64,000 bases of DNA, taken from positions 12,128,511-12,192,510 of the forward strand of contig NC_080723.1 in the NCBI RefSeq assembly GCF_019097595.1, written 5' to 3'. The translations under genes were made by a program, and so were the position numbers. Numbering within the stretch: position 1 is the stretch's first letter; each line of letters opens with the position of its first letter. Source of the stretch: Hemibagrus wyckioides. Lineage: Eukaryota > Chordata > Actinopteri > Siluriformes > Bagridae. Under the pieces are notes generated by a model. That model saw nothing but the letters and a program-made list of their open reading frames with translations, was not told where the DNA came from and ran no database searches. This document shows positions 35,058 to 47,560 of the stretch, in pieces.

Positions 35058-38000
35058 ATGAATAGTGGATTACCTCTAATAAGCAGCATGCTGAGAACAC
35101 ACACGTACGTCCTGCTTCACCTTCTCGTGCATGCTTGTTACAACAGCACACCTGAGCTAAGTAATAAAGGGCAGCATGCCCGATGCCAAAGAATGAATTT
35201 GTTATGTATGAGAATATGGATGAGTGGGGGTAAAGGTGGCTGCTTATGACACTATGTTATATCTGTCAGGGAGGCCTGCATTTGTTTGTGTGCATTAGGT
35301 GTTGCATGACTTAATATTTAATAAGCAGCAATTTATTGAAAAGTTGGCTGGTCATTTTTGGCACATGAAAATATGCTATAATACAGTAAATAAGTCTCAA
35401 AGCCTTAATTAAGGTCTAAAAGTGATAAACATTTTGCTAAGACCTGAAGGACATGATGTTCCTCATGCGATATTCAGATTAACACATACCTCAGTGGGCG
35501 CTTGAATCACCCTTAGCATGTGTTGCGTCATCTTCAGACCATGTGTGAGTGTGAAAGATGTAAACTCGAGTAATCTGTTTATAATCCAGTTGGGGAGGTA
35601 TATTCATAAGTCTTCAGCAACTGCCTATTTATTCTGAACTATTGGGGGAAGGGGGGTAGATTTAGCCAGCCTGGGGTGAACAGAAGGCCTGGGAGATGAG
35701 AGGAAGAGAGAGGAACAAGTGGAGATAATGATGTTTACTTAATCATTCGCAGAGTTTAGTTCATAAAATAGTAAAGAGAGAGAGAGAGAGACAGCGAGCG
35801 GGAGAGAGAGAGTGAGAAAGATTAAGAGAGTAGAAGAGCAGGAGAGAGACAGCGATATTTCTTTAAACCCACTTCATCCATCAGATTAGTGCCGTGCTGC
35901 AGAGTGGTGCCCAGGGAGACGCCGTCCTCACACAAAGCACTTAAAATCAGACCCGGCAACAGGTGGGTTTAATTGAAAACGGGGCTTGCTGAGTGTCTAA
36001 GCTCCCAGCTCTCCTCCCTTAATTCTGATCCACAGAGAATCTATTCTCAGACTCAAACACTTAAGCCCCCATTTCCTGTTTACGTGTGATGATGAGCCTC
36101 TTAAAAGACAGAAATCGATAATAAGATTATATCACACTAAAGCAAGTCATCTGTATATCAAGCCACTTGTAAGCGCGATGTTACTTAAATATCCATATAG
36201 TGTATGGTCTATAGCCATATCTGTAACTAACATTACTTTCACCCTAGCAGCTACAGCTACTGGAAGCAGAGCTACAAATTTTAACAAAAGCAAAAACAGC
36301 TTGCATTGCAACTGAATTTTATTAAAAGTCAATTAACATACAGTACAGAGACAAATCCAAATGTTTGGCTTGAATGATTCCTCTAAATTACCATGGAATT
36401 TTTCCCCGCCTTTGTGTTTCCAAAGCGGAAACATTCCAGTGAGTTAGTGATAAATGTCAGCAAATACAGTTCACAATTACTGCAGCTTCCAAGCGTGAAA
36501 AAATGAAGTGCCTACCTTAATCAGGAATTTACTGTAAGCAAACTGGATTCATTCAGTCACTCATGAATTTCGATGTTCATGTGGCAACTGAGTACTACTG
36601 TTCGTCATCAGACACGACACCCATGATATTGCAAGAAAGGTCTTTTCCTATGGTGTCTGTGGTCTGACATTTCTTCAGTTTCCCACTCACAACTTTACTT
36701 CCTACCCGCAATTAGTTCCCATTTCCTGACACGCAAAAAACAGAAGAAGATAAAACTGTGAGATCACCTACTGTTTTAAATAAGCTCCCTTGTTAAATTT
36801 GTACAGAAAGATCACAAAGCTTTGGAAGAAAGTAGCAGGAATTGTAGCTAAAACTAAATCAGCATATAACTAATAAGCTAAAAAGTAGCAGTTGCTACAC
36901 ATATATAAAAGATAGACTATAAGCAAGATCAGTGACTTGTTGCCTGCAAGGTTGAACATAGGGTTAGGTAATGGTTATGGCCAAGAAGAAAGAAGGAGAT
37001 GGATCAGGAAGATCAGGAGAGAGACCGAAAAATGTGGAATCTAGATCTTTGAAGTATGGCTTAGTGGAAATTTGACAGAAATGGCAGTATGTCTCGGAGC
37101 AGCATGACTTTTCTTCACTTTTGTCATACACTGCTGTTTGTACCATTTCCATCTGCCCATTAACGTCGCCAAGAGCTTTTATGGGCTGTTATTTCACAAA
37201 TCGTCCACAGAAATAGCAGCAACTGTTTGTTAAAACCCCACAGTAAAACATATGAAACCCTTTGGAAAGGGACGTCTGTGTAAAACGAGACCATCGTTGC
37301 AGCATTGCTTTTGTGACAGTCTTGTGTGTATGTGTGAGTGTGTACTCAATGTATTCTGAGTACACACACAAGCGTAGATTTATAAAGAAGTGCTCATCTG
37401 TAGTGTATCTTTTCAGCCTGGCTGCCTGGCTAATCTGTCTCCTTGAAAGCCAGCTATGAGTCTATTCAAGCATGTCGATAAAAGCTTCCTCATTGTGCCT
37501 CTGCGTATCATAGGAGCTGAGCTCACGCAAAGCTGCGCTATCAGCCTCGTACCATCCCAGCATGTACGATCCAGGTACTCGCGCCTAAGCCGGAGATTAT
37601 TTAGGTTGTGCTTATTGCTGAGGTTTCGCTTGTGTTAATTCACTGCATCTCCCAGAGGTAGAAGAGGAAAATTGAGCTATACACATTAAAAATGAAAGCG
37701 CTGTCGGCAGCAGGCTTTCTATGCCGTTTCCTTTCCAATTGCGCAGCAGTCATAAAATGTGCACAAGCAAGGCAGACCAACAAACAGAAAGCTCAAACTA
37801 GGCTGCGCTGAGCTATACACTTCTTGGCACAACGCTCCACAAATGAATAATTCCTCTGTGTGCATTCGTAAATAGCAGGTTGCAGACTACTCATGAATGT
37901 GCACCATTCCTCAATCCCCCCCCTAATCTGGCCTCCATGTTTAGAAGGCTTTATTCCTGTGCGCTTGCTTTACTGTGAGGGTCTTATGATCCAAATAGAA

Positions 38001-38489
38001 CAGCCAGTGTGAGTCTGTGTGTAACTGTGTGTGTCTATGTGTTGTGTTTTTCCCTTTATATATTGTTGTGTGTGTGTGTGTGTGTTTTTGTTGTTTCTTC
38101 TGTGTTTACAATGCACTTTGTATAGTTGCATGTGTGTGTACTTTTCCTTATGTTTAATATTGCATATGTGTTTTATTCACTTCCCTTTTATGTGGAGGTT
38201 TGTGCTTTATGCTTTTATGCTTCTCGACTTGTGCAGGTGTGTTTTGTGCAGCGGTGTTTGTTTACACTGTTCAATTGTGTATGCATTTGTGCATGTGTGT
38301 GTTGTGTTTTATTTAAATTACCTACCCCACTAAAAGAGAACACACACACACACACATCAAGAAAACACTGAACAACAGTAGTGTGCATGGCAACTGGGGA
38401 AAAAAATGTTTTATGTATGGATAAAACCATAAAACCAAAATAGAACTTTTCGGCTTAAATTAAAAGCTTTTTTGTTTGGAGAACAGAAA

Positions 38490-38822
38490 AAAATGGATTC
38501 CAGCAGAAACCTTATCCCATTTGTGAAACATGGTGGTGGTAGTTTCATGTTTTGGGCCTGTATGCTGCATCTGGACAGCTTGCCATCATTAATGGAACAA
38601 TGAATTCTAATTATACCGACAACTTCTCAGAACAAGTCCTGAGCTTAATCCAACAGAAATGTGAAAGGATCTGAAGCAAACAGTTCATATTAGGAAACCT
38701 ACCTACATACAATCTACCAGTTCATATTAGGAAATAAATATCCCAGAGCAGATGCTGTTTTGTATTGAGAAGTTCCTTCAAAGTGAAAGTGCAGGACTGA
38801 TCAAAGGAAAAGAGTAGTTGCA
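38490..38822 (+). mobile_element. Degraded Tc1-like transposase fragment (another family)
   Basis: Contains AAACATGGTGGTGGTAGTTT, TTGGGCCTG, CTTGCCATCATTAATGGAAC, and later CCAACAGAAATGTGAAAGGA and GTGCAGGACTGATCAA, recognisable pieces of a teleost Tc1 transposase (catalytic core to C-terminus) with a large internal loss and stops. It abuts the next element directly. Confidence 0.7.
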
Positions 38823-38826
38823 ATAC

Positions 38827-39310
38827 ACTGATCAGCCATAATATTAAAATCACTGACAGATGAGGTGAATAACATTGGTTATCTTGTTACAGTGGCTCCT
38901 TTTAAGAGCTAGGATATATTAAGCAGATCAGTTTTTGTAGTTTGAAGCAAGAAAAATGTTTGAAGCAAGCATAAAGATCTGAGTGGCTTTGACCAGGCTC
39001 ACTGATGTGTGTAAGGAGCGGAGGCTAGTCCATCTGGTCCACCACACAGAGAAGCTTCTATAACACAAATTGCTGAAAAAGTTAATGCTGACTATGATAG
39101 AAAGTACATGCACAGCTTGCTGTGTAAGGGGCTGTGTAGCTGCAGACAGGCCATAGTGTCCATGATGACCCCTGTCCACCACTGAAAGCATCTACAATGT
39201 GCACATGAGCATTAGAACTGGATCATGGGACAGTGGAAGAAGGTGGCCTGGTGTGATTAAATGTATTTTGTTTTACTGTACATCATGTAGACAGCTGGGT
39301 GCATGTGCAT
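38827..39310 (+). mobile_element. Truncated Tc1-like element of the pdhx-intron family
   Basis: Left end CACTGATCAGCCATAATATT at 38827, then the same leader and N-terminal text as the copy at 7213. It stops at a fragment matching the first catalytic motif (TTTACTGTACATCATGTAGA...). A 5' part only, with stops and an internal gap near 38980. Confidence 0.75.
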
Positions 39311-40150
39311 CACTGAACAAAGTGACGTAAAAAGTTAACACCTTTCTGTCTGTAACTACTGTAATGTTTGCTGTAGCTGGAACTTTCATGTCTCACATAT
39401 AATGTCAGAATGATCTTTACAGAAAGGGACAAAATATTTCTCACAAAAGGTTTGCAACTTTCCGGATATAAATGTTAGGCACCTATTCCTTGCCACTGGG
39501 CTCTCTTTACTTGTGGTCTATTTCTTTGCTGCAGTGACATGGCTATGATGTTAAGGATTTTGAAGATGATACAGGATCTGTGGCATGACAAGATTGTCTT
39601 TCAGGAAGAGCCACTGTGCATGTGTATACCTTGTATGTATTGAGGGCATTGAGGACTGGCACATCAAGGAGGTTGTAAAATGTAGGTGTAGATCTGTACT
39701 TGCTGTGGTATGAAAATTCTGTTATGACTGTTGCTATGACAACTGATGGCATGGGAAAACTTGTCTGAGGCAAATCTTAGCTCCAGAACAGATTTTTGAG
39801 TAATCCTTTGAGTTTTAAGAAAATAAATATTATATTATAAAAGCTATTAAAACACACACACATATTAAGTCAATGAGTCATTCTGACTTGCTTTATAAAG
39901 GGTAGTGATATGAAAAAATGTTTTTTTTTCTTTCTAAACCAATCATCAAGAAATATGAAAATAACATTGATAATGCCCAGAAGTTTCTTAAGGATTACAA
40001 GAAAGATCAAATATATCCCTATTAAAAACAATGATATTATTACTAAAATATTTCAAAAAATCATTCCCTGATGCTTAAAAGGTGGTATGCTGCAATTACA
40101 ATTCATTATTGGTACATACTTTCCATGCTGGGCTTTAAAGTAACAGAATA

Positions 40151-40676
40151 CACTGACCAGGCATAACATTATGTCCACCTGCCAAATAGTGTGTTGCTCC
40201 CCCTTTTGCTGCCAAAACAGCCCTGACCCATCATGCACTGTGTATTCTGACACCTTTCTATCAGAACCAGCATTAATCTCTTCAGCAATTTGAGTAACAG
40301 TAGCTCGTCTGTTGGATCGGATCACACGGGCCAGCCTTCGCTCCCCATGTGCATCAATAAGCCTTGGCCATCCATGACCTTGTTGCCGGTTCACCACTGT
40401 TCCTTCCTTGGACCACTTTTGATATATACTGACCACAAGAGCTGCAGTTTTGGAGATGTTCTGATCCAGTGGTCTAGCCATCACAATTTGGCCCTGGTCA
40501 AACTCGCTCAAATCCTTACTCTTACCCATTTTTCCTGCTTCTAACACATCAACTTTGAGGAAAAATGTTCACTTGCTGCCTAATATATCCCACCCACTAA
40601 CAGGTGCCATGATGAGGAGATCATCAGTGTTATTCACGTCACCTCTCACTGATCATAATGTTATGCCTGATAGGTG
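40151..40676 (-). mobile_element. Non-autonomous Tc1-derived element, copy C
   Basis: 526 bp between CACTGACCAGGCATAACATT and an end reading GTTATGCCTGATAGGTG, flanked by TA. It keeps an open frame [20 protein letters not shown]... to the internal junction ([11 protein letters not shown]). A short deletion relative to copies A and B removes the ...GCSQSA... stretch of the first helix-turn-helix. Confidence 0.92.
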
Positions 40677-40893
40677 TATATATATCACTGTTTAAGAAAT
40701 AAAACAAAACTGAATATTCTGTTATAAGGAATTTAAATTAAAATTCCACCCTGAAATTATTTCAACGTCAAAAGGATTTTACTCCTCCGATACTACACCA
40801 CTTTGCCAACTATTACAATCCATTTAATTTCATATTTCATGTTGCAGAACATTTCATGTTGCAGAAACAAGTTAGATCCTAGTTATTTCCTCC

Positions 40894-40918
40894 CTCTCTC
40901 TCTCTCTCTCTCTCTCTC
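40894..40918 (+). repeat. (CT)n microsatellite
   Basis: About 12 CT units, near copy C of the Tc1-derived element. Confidence 0.94.
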
Positions 40919-41398
40919 AAACCTAATACGAGAAAAATTCCCATGTTACTAAGAAACTGCAAAGCCAGTCTGAAGACTTTCCTGTGTTTGCTTCAGCTTT
41001 ACCTCAGACACTGGAGACTCCTACTAAAATGTAGAGTTTGTACAAGTGACTATAATTGCTACTATAGAAACAGTAACATATTAGAACAAGAGCACTAATA
41101 TAAATCTTGTCACTAGAAAAGCCATTAGAGCTTCATTTATAGAAAATTAATCAACACCAAGCAGAATGGTGCATTTAACCATGCTGCAATATAAAATAGA
41201 AAAACTGCTTAGAATTTATGCAGCAAAAAGAAGTTACATGTAATATTTGTAGTACATTGCTGTGCTGAGCAGGCTGTAGTGAACAAGCCCCAGCAGGCAG
41301 ACCTAGAGGAACTGATTTCCATTTTAAAATGAATAAGTTATCAGGAAAAAAATAATTTAAATGTATTTTAAATGTTTTAACATTTTTAGGAGGGAGGA

Positions 41399-41477
<79 letters not shown>

Positions 41478-41491
41478 GTTATTATTATTAT
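41399..41491 (+). repeat. Compound (ATC)n(ATT)n microsatellite
   Basis: About 13 ATC units run directly into about 16 ATT units, one GTT interruption. Confidence 0.96.
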
Positions 41492-41920
41492 AGTCATTAC
41501 CATTTTCTAGCTTTACCTTTCAAAACTAAGAGAAGATCCAGAATCAGAGGACACCAAGCACACTAGGGTGCAAGTATAAAAAAAATTAACCTTAGGAACT
41601 ACAACCCAAATGGACCAATATGCAAAGCCTAAAGATTATATGTAATTGCTATAGGAAACACTAGGAAGTTACTGTACACTAAAATAAGGAGTTACATTTC
41701 TAAAATGTATAATAATAGTTGCTTCACACATTTCTGAAGCAACAATACACCCAAAAGCTATTATCATGAAAAAAATATATATTTTCATGAGAAAGTTATA
41801 TTAACTTTTATATAATTGAAAATTCTGTAGTAATGTTGTGGAGAACCTTCGGAAATCCAAAGTACTTTAAAAAACATTAGAAAACATTTTGTTAACCTGA
41901 AACTGTTAGATGGGCAGTAT

Positions 41921-41932
<12 letters not shown>

Positions 41933-41966
<34 letters not shown>
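41933..41966 (+). repeat. (TG)n microsatellite
   Basis: About 17 uninterrupted TG units. Confidence 0.97.
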
Positions 41967-41967
<1 letters not shown>

Positions 41968-44900
41968 CATCCTAACTCATATAAAGAGTTCCAGTCCTGG
42001 TCGCAGTTCAGCCTCCCGGCTCTCTGAAGCCACTCTTGAGGGCCAGAAAGAGGAAAGGTAATATTATTAGTGGCTATCTGGAAAGGTTAGCTCGTTAGGG
42101 AGAGGAATATAAATATAATTGGGGAAAGCTGTGTTATTAGTGTAATAGGCAGCGGCTAAAGGGCAAAGATGAGTATCCCTGTAGGCTCCCTAAATGCTGC
42201 AACCCCTTTATTATATCCTAAGGAGCAGAATTATCCAGCATCTTATCAAAGTTATAGGGTTTGCAGTGTTTAACAGCCAAATGGGCTCATCAGTTAATGG
42301 TGCAGATGTCATGGGCTTGGCATGAATTATGCAACTCTGTCCAAGTCAGACTGCTAGCAGAATCATATTTATAACATGATTTGACTGAGCTGTGCTAACT
42401 GGGGCAGCAGCACAGTGATTCGAGCCAGGCTGCAGGCCAGTACCCATCCAGAAAGACTCATGGGTCCCAACAGCCTGGAGCTAGCGCCCTTGGGCTGGTA
42501 CACTACGACTGTGCTCTGACCTCAGTCTGAATATAGATGTGAGCGTTAACATATTTAGTGTCCTGCTTCCATGAACGTATTGGCTCAGACTGCATTTCAG
42601 CTGCTTTTTTGTGCATGAGGTGGACATTTTAGTTGTGCAGATTTCTCAACTTCCCCTCCAGTCCTGACCAGAGCAGATCCATGGGTTTAGCGTGGAGATG
42701 GTGCCATTGTTGCGGAGGATGATGCTATCTCCCTGGCGATGGCGCTATCTTAGGCACCCATCTCTCTTAGTGGCTCCAGTAATCTAATGAAAAATATGCA
42801 CTTTGTGGCTCAGAGAGATTAGACTTCAAATGAATGGACAGTTAGAGAGCAAGAGTGAGAGAGTGGCACAGATAGAATCACGGCCAAAGGCAAACAAGTC
42901 ATACAACCTGACCAGGTCTGACAATCAATCCTCTAAACCTTGGTTAGATATGCTCACACTGTTAACCAGATCTACTAAATGGAGCATGTTAACTGGATGT
43001 ATGAACTCATTTAATTGATCATACACAATCTACCAAATTAAGTTGTTCTCTTTCAGGTCATGTGTGAATCCCAGAAATGACCTTCAATAAAAATTAGCAT
43101 AAAGGATTCCAGCATCCATAGCAATTATTTCTCACACTGCCACGCCCTACAGTAAATGTAGCACCATCAGTTCATAGAGCCATGATTTCTTATAAAGCAG
43201 AGAAGAGAGGTGTGTTTATTTATTACTAGCATAAAGCATGCATCCCCCTTCCCGTCAGCTATTTATCTGCACTTCCGCCTTCACTTCAATTACATTAGGT
43301 GCTGTCTGTTCACTCAGACTCCTCGCTTTACGACATGCATAAGCAAACTGATAGCCAATCGAAGAAATAATCAGTGCTAGCCAGCCCAGTAAACATCATG
43401 TTAAACGCATGCATCATATATTAAACGCTGTCTACTTTTATATATGCTGTAATATATGGGTACTGGGAATTTACTGAAAAATTATGGCCATAATATTATC
43501 AGGTGGTGTGGAGGTAAAGAACAGTTTCACAATATCAGACTCGATACTTTTGACAGAAAATAGAGGCATGACTGAATAATGCACAAATCTGACCTTGAAC
43601 TGAGGTCAGATACAATGATATTAATTAAATAATGAATCACATCATCCCTGTAAAACATCTACAGGATGCCAATTGCTTATATTTCTAAAATTATTATCCT
43701 AAATTAAAATGAGTAAAAGTGACTGTAGATTGGTGCTTGCTCAGCTTATCTTTCGTAGTTTCAGCATAGTACAACAGAGCACACTGAATTCATGGCTGAT
43801 ATTTTATTAATTCAACAACTAAAATTGGTAAATTAAATGCATGGAAAGTAAAAGAATCTACATCCTTTGCACTCATTATGAGTTCATGACCTTACGTTAG
43901 TATCTTGTTATACCCACATAAAATTGTGTGCACAATGAACTGTCTGTGCAAAAAATAAATAAATAAATAAAATATTTTTGTTGCTCGTCCACTTACCCTG
44001 CTTATGTTTCATACTTTCTACATTAATTAAGAAAAAGGCACAGCTTCTGAGGTCAAAAATTTTGGTTCTGTTATATAGAAAGAGGTAAATTGTGTGTGTG
44101 TGTGTGTGTGCAAACTGCCCTTTTTCTGTCCAAGAGACCTGGAATGCCTGACCTTAGAACATGTTTCTATTCATTGCATAGAATTTTCTTCACAATAATG
44201 CCGTGACACTCAGACACGTGCACAAAGACTACACAAAGCCTTTTCTTTTAAAAGGAAATCTAAAGGGGGAGGTCAGACATTGACCAGTGGTTTCTGTTAT
44301 TTAGGAGAAGCACACACTACAGGTCAACAGTAACAATGATAAGCACAGATCTTCAAAATGGGTCACTCAGTTGTGTTACATGCTTCTTGATGTTCAAAGA
44401 GTGCTGAACACAATCACTTCCCTGTTACTTTGCCTTCTGCTAGCATCTATAAAATCTCTTGCCTTTTTAAAGATATCTGTTTATGTGTAAAAGTATAAGG
44501 ACAAAATGATTAGGACAAGTGATTTGCTTCTATAAGCTGTTACTCACCTGTATGCTAACTAAGTCAGGAAGGCTTTATAGTGTAAAGGCAATTGAGGCCA
44601 CAGAGGCTGTGTGAAAAGGAACAGGACCAAAAAAATAGAAGACAGCAAAAGAGTGGAGAGAGAAGTGGTGACACAGACACAGGCATTATTAATGCCTGAC
44701 AAATTAGGACTATTTTCCAGTGGCACATTTCACACCACAAGCCTTAAACTTGCACACTAAAAATGTGGGAAGCCACTTATTCCCTTTTGACATGCTCTGG
44801 GATAGCTTAAAGAAAGTGACAACAAAAGAGAACCATGTTAAGTGTCTGAACACACACACACACACACAGAAGTTAAAATCTGTGCATTACCATGTATTGC

Positions 44901-45132
44901 AATCTTTCTGGGAGTTTTCATTTACCTCATTTAATTAGGTCTATTGTGTAAGACTAATACTTTGCCTAAGGGAAAAAACAACTTGCAGGGTTTCATAGTT
45001 GTAGCTCTCTGAAGAGGGTTCTTCTTAAAAAGCCCATATATTTGAAACTTTTTGAGGAACAAATCTCTAAAAAAAAAACACACCAACATAACCTCTTTTT
45101 TTAATTACTAAACTAAATAATGAAATAAATAC

Positions 45133-45480
45133 AGCATGGTCCAAAAGTCTGAAAAGACTACTGAAAATGCTTTTTTGGCATCTTCTGCTTTTTCAATTTA
45201 ACAGAATTTTTTTTTACAAATGATATCAGCCACAAATTGAAATGAAATTTCAGAAACAGTATGTGGCATGTTCCAGTTAGGTAAGCAAACACAGGCTCCA
45301 CAAATTTGTTTAAAATCTAATGATCCATCTTAGATCAATCCAACTGAGATGTCAACACATGCTTCCATGGAAGAGATAAGATGTTCTGTACAAAGAAGCT
45401 AACCAGGTCAATGTCACAGATTTTATCAAGTTGAAATAATAATGATAGAATAAGAATAATCAAGATCAAGTCAAGAAACT
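45133..45480. mobile_element. Possible decayed Tc1-type remnant
   Basis: ATGGTCCAAAAGTCTGAAAA at 45137 followed by ACTACTGAAAATGCTTTTTT resembles the terminal repeat of a widespread fish Tc1-type element. No second end or coding piece is clear. Confidence 0.35.
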
Positions 45481-45899
45481 TATTATTTCAACCATATTTG
45501 ATGCACTATATACTGAAATTCCTCCAGGACCCTGGTGCTACATGAAGACAACACAGGACTGAAATGCTGAATAGTAAAATGAACCTATCCACATAAAGTG
45601 CATGGGTACAACCTTGTGCAAACAGACAGATATGTAAAACAGCACCAAGCAGTATACAGTCTGGTTCTGAGTGCAGATAATGATGCTTTGTTTTGAAAAA
45701 AATTATGTAGACATACGAAAGCAGCAGGTTATAGCAGCATTTAAAATATGATGTGCAAAAAACGCAGATTGAGTGCAAAGATGTGTTGTTGAATGTGTGT
45801 GTGTGAGTGTGTGTGTGTCAGTCCAGTCCCTTGCTATTAAGGAGTTTGATAGCCTGAGGGAAGATTTTTTAGTTTAGAATTGTGAAAATTCTAAAGCAC

Positions 45900-46345
45900 A
45901 GGCCTGGAACTCTGGGTTGAGCTAGAATCACAGCCAAAGACGAGCCGGGGGCAAAGCAACTACTTCGATGGGGCAGCGTGGGGTCGGCATCATCCTCTGC
46001 AGAGCTCTGGTGGGGGATTCAGAGGTTGGTGGTCATGGGGGATGGCTGTGGAGTGTCAGTGCACCGTCCTCCATGGGACCAGGAAGTGGATCAACCTCCC
46101 CTATGGATCCAGGAGACAGAGAGGCATCCTTCAGAGAGCCAGAAAGTGGGGCAGCATCCAGCACAGAGCAGGGATACCGAAGGTAGGGTAAGGAGGATGG
46201 TTAGAAGCTCTCATCAAGGTAGGTACCCCTATCACTAGGGAAGCCTCCAAGCAGGATGTTGCCCCCAAGCTTGGCAGTGAACTGCTCCAGGACAGCCCGA
46301 AGCCTGTAGAGGTACCTCTCTCTCCAGGAACTGATTTTTCTGTTT
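45900..46345. other. GC-rich island, possibly retroelement-derived
   Basis: A sharp GC-rich block in AT-rich surroundings, with short open frames on both strands. Its proximity to the LTR-like sequence at 46660-46851 suggests a decayed gypsy leader or gag region. I recognise no domain in any frame. Confidence 0.3.
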
Positions 46346-46659
46346 GCTCAAGCACTCCCAAAACTATGCATCCATAGTTGGCCTAGCTTTCTGTCACGTA
46401 ATCGAGGTGAAGTGCAGGATGCTTTTATTATTGTACAGAGTGACAAAAAACAAACAAACAACAACAACAAAAAAAAAGAAACAGAACTGTGGCAAAGTTA
46501 TTAATCCATACATTTACATACAAAGACAAAGGGGCTTAAATGGGCTTAAAAGGGGCTAATTACCTTGTGAATAGGTGAACAAACTGAACAGGAAATGAAT
46601 CATACAACCAAAGAAGAGATCAACTTAATTGTGTGACTTCCTTAAATTCCCTAACATCT

Positions 46660-46851
46660 GTGACAATCCTTACTATTTCTTTTAGATTTCCTAGGTTTCT
46701 TGATTCGGGTTTTGCTCTGTTTACTCAGTTTATTGATCACCCGACCCTGTGCCTGTTTTTGACTATGTTTTTGCGTCATGATTTGGATTTATTTGCCTGT
46801 CTGCTTCAAACAGAATACATCAACAAATGCATTTATATTTGCTGCCTGACA
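46660..46851 (+). repeat. Possible gypsy LTR fragment
   Basis: C/T-rich text (GACCCTGTGCCTGTTTTTGA, GATTTGGATTTATTTGCCTG, end GCTGCCTGACA) resembles the 3' part of fish gypsy-type LTRs. The 5' boundary is uncertain. Confidence 0.4.
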
Positions 46852-47078
46852 CAAAATTCAATATAGCTACACATTAGCTTTAGTCTTCTCCACCACCTCC
46901 CACCATGCTTCTGCTGTTAACTAGTGGTGCTGTTAAAGTCTCATTGCTCTCTGTAGCCCTAGATGTGTTTCTGAATCCTGCTTGTTCCACCCTGTAGTCT
47001 CATATCTGCAGCTATGAACATCCCAATCTTGATTTCTTTATACTGGATTGAAGCTTCCCAGAATGCAGATGCAGACAC

Positions 47079-47080
<2 letters not shown>

Positions 47081-47110
<30 letters not shown>
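47081..47110 (+). repeat. (TG)n microsatellite
   Basis: About 15 TG units. Confidence 0.94.
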
Positions 47111-47119
<9 letters not shown>

Positions 47120-47437
47120 TGTCATGTAAAACTGATGACAGCACAGGTCTATGCACATCACTGCGGTATCAGAGGAGGGGGCATGGACTTGAGTACATTC
47201 AAATGTTTATTGCAGCTCACCTAATATATTTGGTATTTATGATGAATAGCTGCTTTATTGCTGTCTGTTGAACATATTGTTGAATATACAGAACTACTCG
47301 AGCATTGTATTGAATAATAGGATAATCTGTATCATTACACCCTTGATATAACTTCCTGTTCTTAAACAGGAAACCCTGTCTTGTTGGGTTCTGTATATCA
47401 AAGAGTATTCCAAATAGAACCACTTTAGAGAGCTATT

Positions 47438-47560
47438 CAATCTAATTTTATTTGTGTACAGCAGACATTGTCACAAAGCAGAGTTACAGAAATGAAAATT
47501 CAGATCACTAATGCGTGAACCAGAATTGACAATGCCAGGGAAAAACTCTGATATGATTTA
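47438..47560 (+). repeat. Dispersed teleost repeat, third copy (short)
   Basis: TTTTATTTGTGTACAGCAGA, CATTGTCACAAAGCAGAGTT, then after a gap GCCAGGGAAAAACTCTGA; same family as 5736. Confidence 0.65.

Larger units (their letters stand above)
32250..38485. other. Gene-free interval with GC-richer non-repetitive blocks
   Basis: No exon supported. Apart from the LTR-like block at 34717 it holds CT and AG runs and two blocks with more CpG and little simple repeat, 35870-36080 and 37440-37900, which are candidates for conserved enhancers. The short reading frames here are TG/CA artefacts or random. Confidence 0.45.
40680..45130. other. Gene-free interval with microsatellites
   Basis: Holds CT, ATC/ATT and TG arrays. 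42400-42790 is GC-richer and non-repetitive; I recognise no exon there. Confidence 0.4.
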
